Shown here piece after piece: positions 57,452-64,000 of a stretch of 64,000 nucleotides of DNA. The translations under genes were made by a program, and so were the position numbers. This DNA is from Microbacterium esteraromaticum (GTDB taxonomy: Bacteria; Actinomycetota; Actinomycetes; Actinomycetales; Microbacteriaceae). The stretch's first letter is position 1, and every line of letters starts with the position of its first letter. The notes beneath the pieces are model-generated. The model saw only the letters and a program-made list of their open reading frames with translations, had not been told where the DNA came from and made no database searches. Where the stretch lies: positions 1 to 64,000 of the forward strand of contig NZ_CP118100.1 of the NCBI RefSeq assembly GCF_028747645.1, in the 5' to 3' direction.

Positions 57452-58029
57452 GCCCCGAATCGAAGCGCGGCGCCGTGCGCGACCTGCTGCTGCAGCTGCC
57501 ATTCCTGCTCTGGCTGGTCGTGCTGTGGATGCTGCTGTGGCACCAGTTCACGCCGCTCGCCCTGGTCAGCGGGCTGATCGTCGCGATCTTCGTCACCCGG
57601 GTCTTCCGCCTGCCCACCGTCGAGCTGGTCGGACGGGTGAACCTCTGGTACGTCCTGGTGTTCGTCGTGCTGTTCCTGGGCGCCGTCGTCGCCGGTGCGA
57701 TCAGCGTGGCGATTCAGGTGTTCGACTTCCGCCGTCAGCCCGGGGCTGCCATCATCGAGATCCCGCTCCGATACGCAGACGACATCGTTATGACCCACGT
57801 GGCCGTCACCGCCTCGCTCATCCCCGGATCACTCGTCGCAGAGAGCGACCGTGACCGTCGCATCCTGTACCTGCACGTCATCGGGGTCCGTAACCGCGCC
57901 GACGTCGATGCTTTTCGCGACGGCGTGCTGCGGTGGGAGAAGCGCATCGTTCGCGCCGTCGGATCGCCGGAGCAGTATCGTGCTCTCAAGGCCGATGAGT
58001 CCCGTGCCCGTGCCGGAGGTGCACGATGA
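57448..58029 (+). CDS. mrpE: Na+/H+ antiporter subunit MrpE
   Basis: MrpE is the Mrp-specific subunit with no complex I counterpart and helps stabilise the complex. The 193-residue protein has two to three membrane helices in its first half (about 16-50 and 63-92) and a cytosolic domain with IIEIPLRYADDIVMTHVAVTASLIPGSLVAE and LYLHVIGV. Slightly longer than the typical 160. Overlaps mrpD and mrpF by 4 bp. Confidence 0.93.
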   Translation: MSPESKRGAVRDLLLQLPFLLWLVVLWMLLWHQFTPLALVSGLIVAIFVTRVFRLPTVELVGRVNLWYVLVFVVLFLGAVVAGAISVAIQVFDFRRQPGAAIIEIPLRYADDIVMTHVAVTASLIPGSLVAESDRDRRILYLHVIGVRNRADVDAFRDGVLRWEKRIVRAVGSPEQYRALKADESRARAGGAR

Positions 58030-58295
58030 GCTTTCTGATGGTGACAATCCTGGTGGTCTTCGCCGTGGCCGCGCTGCTGTGCGTGGTGCGGATCGTCAGC
58101 GGGCCATCGATCCTCGACCGCGCTGTGGCGTCGGATGTGCTGCTGACGCTCGTGATGTGCGTGTTGGGCGCTGAGATGGCGATCAACGGTCATACCCGCA
58201 ACGTGCCGGTGCTGCTCATCATCGCCGCCGTTGGAGTTTTCGGGTCGATTGCCGTCGCGCGTTATGTGGCGCGAAGGGACAACACGACATCATGA
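58026..58295 (+). CDS. mrpF: Na+/H+ antiporter subunit MrpF
   Basis: An 89-residue, three-helix subunit of the Mrp complex: VRIVSGPSILDRAVASDVLLTLVM is the conserved MrpF core, followed by a third helix and basic C terminus. Starts in ATGA overlap with mrpE. Confidence 0.95.
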   Translation: MSFLMVTILVVFAVAALLCVVRIVSGPSILDRAVASDVLLTLVMCVLGAEMAINGHTRNVPVLLIIAAVGVFGSIAVARYVARRDNTTS

Positions 58296-58681
58296 ACGTG
58301 CTGGAACTCGAACTGCCAGAGGTCGTTGCCGACACGATCGTGCTCGTGCTCGTGCTGATCGGTGCGATCCTGTGCCTCTCAGCCGCGGTCGGTCTGCTGC
58401 ACTTCCGCGATGTGCCGTCCCGGCTCCACGCGGCGACCAAGCCGCAGGTGCTGGGACTGCTTCTGATCTGTCTGGCGATCGCCGTTTCGCAGCGGACGGT
58501 CGGCGCGATCCTGCTTGGCCTGGTCATCAGCACCCCGGTGATCCTGCTGCAGTTCGTCACCGCACCGCTGTCTGCGCACATGGTCGGGCGCCAGGCCTAT
58601 CGCAACGGCACCATTCAATCGCGTGACCTGGTCGTCGACGAGTACGCCGAGTCGAAGCGCACCCCGCCGGCCGCGGGCTGA
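58292..58681 (+). CDS. mrpG: Na+/H+ antiporter subunit MrpG
   Basis: MrpG (NuoJ-like), 129 residues with three helices: GAILCLSAAVGLLHFRDVPSRLHAATKPQVLGLLLIC is the signature of the family. It ends the operon, and its last codons and the downstream bases are part of a 19-bp tandem repeat. The complex exports Na+ (or Na+/Li+) in exchange for protons and supports alkaline and salt tolerance. Confidence 0.95.
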   Translation: MNVLELELPEVVADTIVLVLVLIGAILCLSAAVGLLHFRDVPSRLHAATKPQVLGLLLICLAIAVSQRTVGAILLGLVISTPVILLQFVTAPLSAHMVGRQAYRNGTIQSRDLVVDEYAESKRTPPAAG

Positions 58682-58724
58682 ATCACCGGCTGCGGGCTGA
58701 CTCCACGGCAGCGGGCTGACTCAC
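58669..58724. repeat. 19-bp tandem repeat at the mrpG 3' end
   Basis: Three units: GGCCGCGGGCTGAATCACC (58669-58687), GGCTGCGGGCTGACTCCAC (58688-58706) and GGCAGCGGGCTGACTCAC (58707-58724). The first contains the mrpG stop region. Confidence 0.8.
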
Positions 58725-58762
58725 AGGAGGCCCGGCCCGGGCATCCGACGCTCTCACGGTCG

Positions 58763-58838
58763 CAACTCCGGAAGAACCTGCGGCAACCCGCCCGTTTTCG
58801 TCATTTGACGTCTACTCGCAGGTGTTTCTCCGGAGTTG
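58763..58838. repeat. Inverted repeat pair inside the IS left end
   Basis: CAACTCCGGAAGAACCTGCG (58763-58782) and CGCAGGTGTTTCTCCGGAGTTG (58817-58838) are near-perfect inverted copies, each like the terminal repeat. The 76-bp unit could be a remnant of another IS end or a regulatory hairpin in the transposase leader. Confidence 0.65.
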
Positions 58839-58899
58839 TGTGCACTTCACTCGTGGCGGATTCATATGGTCGATGCATCGGTTGATGTGGAGGTCGTTG

Positions 58900-60078
58900 A
58901 TGACGTATTCGGTTGCGGTCAGGGATGCGGCGCTGTTGGCGGTGTGTCAGGGGCTCTCTTTCGGGCGCGCTGCGCAGGTCGTTGGCGTGTCAGACAAGAC
59001 GATCGGGATGTGGTGGCGGGACAGTGTCGGTATGCCAGTGTTTCGTCGCCAGAAGCCTGTTTCCGACCCTCTACGCCCGGACTCGGTGCCAGGTCGGGGG
59101 TTGACGTTGGAGGAGCGAATCGAGATCCAGTCCGGCGTGCGAGCGGGCCTGTCTCAGCGCGAGATCGGTTGGCGGATTGGCCGGGATCAGTCGGTGATCT
59201 CTCGTGAACTCGCTCGGCACCGGGGTGTGGATGGTCAGTATTGCGCGGCGGTCGCGGAGCTGTCCGCGCAGCGTGGCCGGCGACGGCCGAAGGAGTTCAA
59301 ACTCAACACGAACCCATCCCTCGCCGCGCAGATCACCGACTGGATGGACGATGGGTGGAGTCCGAAGCTGATCGCGACGGTCCTCGAAATCGACCATCCG
59401 GACGACAAGACTTGGCGGGTGAGCCACGAGACGATCTATCAGGCCCTGTATGTCCAAGGGCGCGGCCAGTTACGCCAGGATCTGGCCCGTCAGCTGTCCA
59501 CCGGGCGCACGGCCCGCAAGTCCCGGGAAGGGGCGAGCAGGCGTTCACCGAGCCCGTTCAAAGACGCGTTGAAGATCAGCCAACGCCCTGCTGAGGTCGA
59601 GGACCGTGCGGTCCCTGGGCATTGGGAGGGGGACCTGATCCTCGGCGCAGGGAACCGGTCAGCGATCGGGACACTGGTGGAGCGGACCACCCGGTTCACG
59701 ATCCTGCTGCACCTGCCCAACTGCCACACGGCAACCGAAGTCGCCGGGGCGATGATCCGCGAGATGAGCAAGCTCCCCGACCACCTGCGCCGATCGATCA
59801 CCTGGGACCGAGGAACCGAACTGGCTGACTACGTCGACATTCAACTCGATCTGCAAGCCCCCGTCTACTTCTGCGACCCACACTCACCCTGGCAGCGCGG
59901 CACGAACGAGAACACCAACCGGCTCCTGCGGCACTGGTTCGCCAAGGGCAGCGACCTATCCGCCTGGACCGCCGAGGACCTGCGCCACGTCGCCGACAAA
60001 CTCAACGCCAGACCCCGCCCCACCCTTGAGCTGAGAACACCCGCCCAAGCGTTCAACGAGTTCCTCCTAACCGCATGA
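58900..60078 (+). CDS. IS30-family transposase
   Basis: The 392-residue protein has N-terminal helix-turn-helix modules (LSFGRAAQVVGVSDKTIGMWW; GLSQREIGWRIGRDQSVISREL) and a DDE catalytic domain: PGHWEGDLILGAG (first Asp), TWDRGTELADY (second Asp) and PHSPWQRGTNENTNRLLRHWFAKG (Glu). ATG 58900 has GGAGG six bases upstream; two longer starts (58873, 58822) exist. The frame is intact, so the element may be active. Confidence 0.93.
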   Translation: MTYSVAVRDAALLAVCQGLSFGRAAQVVGVSDKTIGMWWRDSVGMPVFRRQKPVSDPLRPDSVPGRGLTLEERIEIQSGVRAGLSQREIGWRIGRDQSVISRELARHRGVDGQYCAAVAELSAQRGRRRPKEFKLNTNPSLAAQITDWMDDGWSPKLIATVLEIDHPDDKTWRVSHETIYQALYVQGRGQLRQDLARQLSTGRTARKSREGASRRSPSPFKDALKISQRPAEVEDRAVPGHWEGDLILGAGNRSAIGTLVERTTRFTILLHLPNCHTATEVAGAMIREMSKLPDHLRRSITWDRGTELADYVDIQLDLQAPVYFCDPHSPWQRGTNENTNRLLRHWFAKGSDLSAWTAEDLRHVADKLNARPRPTLELRTPAQAFNEFLLTA

Positions 60079-60162
60079 TGCATCCACCGCTTGACTTCCG
60101 GCGGGGCTTGACCGCGGGTAGCCCGGAAAACCCGAGAATCTCCGGAGTTGCGAACAGGGGCG

Positions 60163-60204
60163 GGGGGTGCGGATGCCAGGGACGGGGGTGCGGATGCCAG
60201 GGGC
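60163..60204. repeat. 21-bp direct repeat beside the IS
   Basis: GGGGGTGCGGATGCCAGGGAC (60163-60183) and GGGGGTGCGGATGCCAGGGGC (60184-60204), tandem, between the IS right end and the penicillin acylase stop codon. Confidence 0.8.
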
Positions 60205-60209
60205 AGGGG

Positions 60210-62849
60210 CTAGCCGGCCGGGGTCAGCGTCAGCGTGTCGACGGCCGCGGCCTTCACCGCCTTCGGGGTGAAGGCCCAGGGGGTCTGGATGCCCTTCGCC
60301 CAGTCCGCTGTCTGATCGGTGTAGTGCGGGTGGAAGGCATGCCCGCTGGCCCCGGTGAGGTGGTTCCATGTCGACGCGTCGAAGTCTGCCAGGTCGATCA
60401 CCATGCGCATCGACGGGACGGTCGCGGTGGCGTACGACTCGCCGAGCACCCATCCGGTGGCGTTGACGACCGATGAGCCGCCGCCGACGGGGTACGGCCC
60501 GCGGTTGAACAGCATCTCGATCGGCGCGATACCTGACGTGCCCAGCGTGTCGTGGGTGAGTGGCAGCGCGTGCAGCGACCCCCAGCTCCAGCGGGTGACG
60601 TCTTCGCCCTGCAGCTCGGCGAGTTCGGCATAGGCCTGCTCGGCCGAGAGCGCCAGCATTGAGTACATGTCGGTGGTGCCGAGGCGCTCGTTGGTCCACA
60701 TCGGGTCGACGGCGTCGTCGAGCATCGTGCCGACGACGGTGAAGAGGCGGCCCTGGTCGCCGACCGGAAGCGGAACCTCGCGTTCGACGAAGACGTTCTG
60801 TGCCAGGTTCGACCACAGCACGTTGGCGAAGGCCGCGGCTGCCGAGTCTGGATCGTTCTGGGCATCCCAGGTGCGCAACAGCTCGATGGCCGCCTGCGGC
60901 CCCTCGCCTTCGACAGCGACGCGGTCCATGACCACGGCGAGCTGCTTGCCGATCCACATCTCTTCATCCATCTGGATGTCGCGCATGTCGGCGGCGGTGA
61001 TCGGTCCGGCTGCCGCTTTGCGTTCGATCAGGTGCTCGATGCGCGCGGCGCGGTAGCCGTAGTCCCAGTCGCGGGATAGGAAGTGCTCGTAGTCGTCATC
61101 GACGATCGCGTTGTTCGCCGTGACGATGTACCCCTGCGGCGGGTTGTACGACACCGGGAGTTCTTCGAAGGGGATGAACCCCTCCCAGTCGTAGGCGCTG
61201 TCCCAGCCGGCCTGCGGCAGCCAGCCGTCGCCGGCGCCGCGGATCGGCAGCCGCCCGGGCGCCTGATATCCGATGTTGCCCTCGACGTCGGCGTAGACGA
61301 GGTTCTGCGCCGGGACGTCGAAGAGGGATGCTGCCCGCCGGAACTCCTGGAAGTTCTGGGCGGTGTTGAGCGCGAACAGGGCGCTGGCGGTGGTGCCGGG
61401 CTCGAGAGCCGTCCAGCGCAGGCTTACCGCGCTCTCACCGTCGGGGATCTCGGGCGCGCCCTCCAGCGGGAGCACCGCATCGCCTGCGCTGACGACGGGG
61501 GACTCCGCGATCGACGTGAAGTCGTCGGTGAGGCCCGAGATGATCGGACCGTGCACCGTGCGGCGGATGGTCAGCGGCACGTCGTCGCCGCCGGCGACCT
61601 TGATGACATCCTGCTCGATCTCGAGCGGCGTCAGCGCACCGTCGCGCCAGTACTGGTCACCGTCGAGCTTCTCGATGTATAGATCCGTGACGTCGGTGGT
61701 GAGATTGGTGAAGCCCCAGGCGACGGTCTGGTTGTGTCCGATGACGACGCCCGGCATTCCCGAGAACGAGAACCCGGCCACGTCGAAGGGGCACTGCTCG
61801 CCGACGGCTTCGCACTTGAGCTGGATCTGGTACCAGACCGAGGGCAACGAGGCGCCCAGGTGCGGGTCGTTGGCCAGCAGTGGCATCCCGCTCTCGGTGA
61901 GGTCACCCGAGACGACCCAGGAGTTCGACCCGATGCCCTCGCCGACCCCGCCGATCATCATGCTCGCCGCGGCGAGCACGCTCTCGGCCTCCTGCCACTC
62001 GACCGTGGCGAGGGCGTCGGTGACCCCGGCATCGCCCGCGCCACCGAAGGCCGCCGGCTCAGCATCGGCTTGTACGGGTTCGACCGCCGAGATCGTGGGC
62101 ACGATCACCGGGTTCTGTGCGAACGGGTACGGCGGGTAGGCCGTTTCGATGACGGCCGTGTTCTCAGCATCCGACGCTCCGGATGCCTGCAGCTGGGCCG
62201 CGAGCAGCGCACGGTCGGTCTCGTCCTCGACGTTGGTGCGCAGATCCCAGGCCATCGCCTTCAGCCAGGCGACCGAGTCTGCCGGCTCCCAGGGCTCGGG
62301 CTCGTAGTCCGGGTTCTGTATGCCTAGAACGGCATATTCCAGTGAGAGCTGGGCGCCGGAGCGGGAGTCCAGATAGGCGTTCACCCCGTCGGCGTAGGCC
62401 TCGTAGTAGCCGAGCGTCGTCTCGTCGAGGTTCGCGACCTCCTCTTCGGCGACGGCGCGCCACCCGAGCGTACGCAGGAACTTGTCGGTCGCGACCTGGG
62501 ATTCACCGAACATCTCGGCGACGCGGCCCGAGGTCACGTGCCGCCGGAAGTCCATCTCGAAGAACCGGTCCTGCGCGTGCGTGAACCCCTGCGCGTAGAA
62601 CAGATCGTGCGTGGTCGAGGCGGTGATCGTGGGGATGCCGCGGTCGTCTCGCTGCACCGTCACCGTGGCGTCCAGTTCGTTGAGCTGAATCTCGCCTGAG
62701 GTCTGGGGGAACGAGCGCTGGATGGTCCAGGTGAGGAAGAACGCGGCGGCGGTGGCGATCGTGATCAGTACGGCGACCACGACGAAGGCGATACGGCCGA
62801 GGCGTCCCGCGAGGGAGCGTCGGTTCGGGTCGCTGGTTGTGCTCATCAT
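60210..62849 (-). CDS. Penicillin acylase family (Ntn) hydrolase, membrane-anchored
   Basis: Self-cleaving Ntn hydrolase, probably acting on amide-linked molecules such as beta-lactams or N-acyl-homoserine lactones. The 879-residue precursor has one N-terminal membrane helix (about 18-42), an A-chain region with FYAQGFTHAQDRFFEMDFRRH, and the B-chain beginning near the nucleophilic Ser of GSNSWVVSG followed by LLANDPHLGASLPSVWYQ. Later FTNLTTDVTDLYIEKLDGDQYW is typical. A second in-frame ATG lies one codon on. The substrate is unknown. Confidence 0.92.
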   Translation of the reverse strand: MMSTTSDPNRRSLAGRLGRIAFVVVAVLITIATAAAFFLTWTIQRSFPQTSGEIQLNELDATVTVQRDDRGIPTITASTTHDLFYAQGFTHAQDRFFEMDFRRHVTSGRVAEMFGESQVATDKFLRTLGWRAVAEEEVANLDETTLGYYEAYADGVNAYLDSRSGAQLSLEYAVLGIQNPDYEPEPWEPADSVAWLKAMAWDLRTNVEDETDRALLAAQLQASGASDAENTAVIETAYPPYPFAQNPVIVPTISAVEPVQADAEPAAFGGAGDAGVTDALATVEWQEAESVLAAASMMIGGVGEGIGSNSWVVSGDLTESGMPLLANDPHLGASLPSVWYQIQLKCEAVGEQCPFDVAGFSFSGMPGVVIGHNQTVAWGFTNLTTDVTDLYIEKLDGDQYWRDGALTPLEIEQDVIKVAGGDDVPLTIRRTVHGPIISGLTDDFTSIAESPVVSAGDAVLPLEGAPEIPDGESAVSLRWTALEPGTTASALFALNTAQNFQEFRRAASLFDVPAQNLVYADVEGNIGYQAPGRLPIRGAGDGWLPQAGWDSAYDWEGFIPFEELPVSYNPPQGYIVTANNAIVDDDYEHFLSRDWDYGYRAARIEHLIERKAAAGPITAADMRDIQMDEEMWIGKQLAVVMDRVAVEGEGPQAAIELLRTWDAQNDPDSAAAAFANVLWSNLAQNVFVEREVPLPVGDQGRLFTVVGTMLDDAVDPMWTNERLGTTDMYSMLALSAEQAYAELAELQGEDVTRWSWGSLHALPLTHDTLGTSGIAPIEMLFNRGPYPVGGGSSVVNATGWVLGESYATATVPSMRMVIDLADFDASTWNHLTGASGHAFHPHYTDQTADWAKGIQTPWAFTPKAVKAAAVDTLTLTPAG

Positions 62850-62960
62850 CGGTGAAGGCCCTTGGGTAGTACGTGGGACTCCGTGTCACGGAGGCCGCGC
62901 ACGCGTCTCGGGTCGCGCGCGTCCTCGCATACTACCGATTCCCGCTCGCGCTGCCGAGGA

Positions 62961-64000
62961 TCACCCGATCAGGCTGGGCTGCAGGTCGCGCAGGGTGCGC
63001 CGGTGGGTCATCCGGGTCACTCCGACGGCCGCCAGTGCGAGGGCGCCGATGAGCCATGCGGCGAGGATCGCCAGGTCGTAGAGGGCTCGGGTGAGATCAC
63101 CGCCGTACATCAACTGGCGCAGCGCATCGACGACGTATCCCATCGGCAGCACGTGATGCAGTCCGGCGAGCGGCTCAGGTAGCGTCTGCCAGGGGAACGT
63201 GCCACCCGCGGTCACCAGCTGCAGCACCATCAGGACGAGGCCCATGAACTGGCCGACGGAACCCAACCAGACGTTGAGCGCCAGAATGATCGCCGCATAC
63301 GTCGCCGAGGCCATCACCATGACGCCCAGTGATCCCCACGGGTGTGAGAAGTCGAAGCCGAGCATGTAGCCGAGCACACCGATCAGGCCCACCATCTGCA
63401 GGGCGCCGAGCATCGCCGGTGTCAGCCATCCCGCCAGCGTGATCCGCAGCGGTGAGTGCAGCGCGGTCACTGCCCGCCGTGAGATCGGTTTGACGATCAG
63501 GAAAAGGGCGTAGATGCCGATCCACCCGGCCAGCGCGGCGAAGAACGGCGCGAGGCCCTGACCGTAGTCGCGCGCGGCCGCGACCTTGTCGCTGGAGACG
63601 TGCACGGGGTCGGCGATGGTGTCGGCCTGCGCGGCGCGCAGCTCGGGGGTGGATGCCGGTATCGCCGCCACTCCGGAGGCCAGGCCGTCGCGCAGGGACC
63701 CGATTCCGTCGCCGAGAGCACCGAGGCCGTCGTCGAGACGGGCGGCACCGTCGCGGGCGGATGCTGCACCATCGGCGGCATCCCGAGTGCCGGTGGACAG
63801 TCGTGCGGCGCCCTCGGAGAGCCGCTGCGCGCCCGCGGCGAGTTCATCGACCTGGTCGACGGCGCGTTGTGCGGCGGTGTTGCCGTCCTGAAGGCGGGCG
63901 GCCAGCGGATCGAGGTCGGTGAGCACGGCGTCGATCTGCTCGGCGGTCAGTCCGTGTTCGGCCATGCCCGCGGCGAGATCCGCGCGCACGCCGGGCAGCG
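62961..64000 (-). CDS. YhgE/Pip-type membrane protein, C-terminal part (cut by window edge)
   Basis: The gene runs off the right edge, so at least 342 residues of its C-terminal part are visible. They hold a pseudo-heptad region of repeated Ala/Gly/Asp (QRLSEGAARLSTGTRDAADGAASARDGAARL) typical of the YhgE/Pip phage-infection-protein family, then six membrane helices (about 170-330; SPLRITLAGWLTPAMLGALQM, FMGLVLMVLQLVTAGGTFPWQ, LPMGYVVDALRQLMYGG), an ABC-2-transporter-like core. Members are linked to type VII-like secretion and membrane export; the role here is not known. Confidence 0.85.
   Translation of the reverse strand, partial: LPGVRADLAAGMAEHGLTAEQIDAVLTDLDPLAARLQDGNTAAQRAVDQVDELAAGAQRLSEGAARLSTGTRDAADGAASARDGAARLDDGLGALGDGIGSLRDGLASGVAAIPASTPELRAAQADTIADPVHVSSDKVAAARDYGQGLAPFFAALAGWIGIYALFLIVKPISRRAVTALHSPLRITLAGWLTPAMLGALQMVGLIGVLGYMLGFDFSHPWGSLGVMVMASATYAAIILALNVWLGSVGQFMGLVLMVLQLVTAGGTFPWQTLPEPLAGLHHVLPMGYVVDALRQLMYGGDLTRALYDLAILAAWLIGALALAAVGVTRMTHRRTLRDLQPSLIG

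Larger units (their letters stand above)
58760..60153 (+). mobile_element. IS30-family insertion sequence
   Basis: One transposase gene bordered by inverted repeats TCGCAACTCCGGA at 58760-58772 and its complement at 60141-60153 (13 bp exact, then imperfect). No clear target duplication can be read. The left end has an internal inverted copy of the repeat (58817-58838). It separates the mrp operon and the penicillin acylase gene without disrupting either. Confidence 0.85.

Overview
The window reads as the replication-origin end of a high-GC actinobacterial chromosome, linearised at the first base of dnaA. The gene order dnaA-dnaN-recF-dciA-gyrB-gyrA-DUF3566, the crgA / class E sortase / pknB-pknA-pbpA-rodA-pstP-fhaB-fhaA block, NucS-type mismatch endonuclease, and many leaderless genes with TAnnnT -10 boxes point to the Micrococcales, most likely Microbacteriaceae (Microbacterium-like). 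The genus is inferred from protein style and gene order, not from a database search.

Layout. 1-9855: replication initiation and topoisomerase genes with oriC (DnaA boxes) between dnaA and dnaN. 9914-13526: VIT1-type metal transporter and a histidine kinase / response regulator / DUF4097 operon. 13637-13820: tRNA-Ile and tRNA-Ala. 14012-19123: housekeeping genes (universal stress protein, Nudix, amidohydrolase, YbaK-type deacylase, cyclophilin, rhomboid protease). 19124-19297: a second small cluster of DnaA-box-like sites and a strong terminator. 19298-29965: cell division and envelope-growth control (CrgA, sortase E, glutamine amidotransferase, two PASTA-type Ser/Thr kinases, PBP, RodA/FtsW, PP2C phosphatase, two FHA proteins), almost all translationally coupled. 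30249: tRNA-Leu preceded by a REP-like palindrome. 30442-34628: membrane proteins and an unusual GH20 hexosaminidase fusion. 34769-36765: copper operon (multicopper oxidase plus DUF6153-like secreted protein) behind a CsoR-type operator. 36898-42629: MMPL exporter, two-component system and DHA2 MFS exporter in one run. 42675-43731: CsbD protein, a structured 670-bp non-coding region, and cold-shock protein. 43799-47651: HAD phosphatase, NucS, and an MFS/LacI divergent pair sharing a perfect palindrome. 47861-52297: four coupled genes (membrane PIG-L deacetylase, ATP-grasp ligase, processive GT2, secreted TIM-barrel-like protein) that look like an uncharacterised surface-glycan pathway. 52357-58681: complete Mrp Na+/H+ antiporter operon with a fused MrpA-MrpB. 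58760-60153: IS30-family insertion. 60210-64000: penicillin acylase family protein and the C-terminal part of a YhgE/Pip-type membrane protein cut by the window edge.

The most interesting candidate system is the 47861-52297 cluster: deacetylation of an amino sugar (PIG-L), a possible amide-forming ligation (ATP-grasp), polymerisation/export (PgaC-like GT2) and extracellular processing. Other notable signals are the CsoR box that overlaps an annotatable start codon, a LacI palindrome between two leaderless promoters, the amidohydrolase-GH20 fusion without its TIM barrel, and the tandem hairpins upstream of the cold-shock gene.
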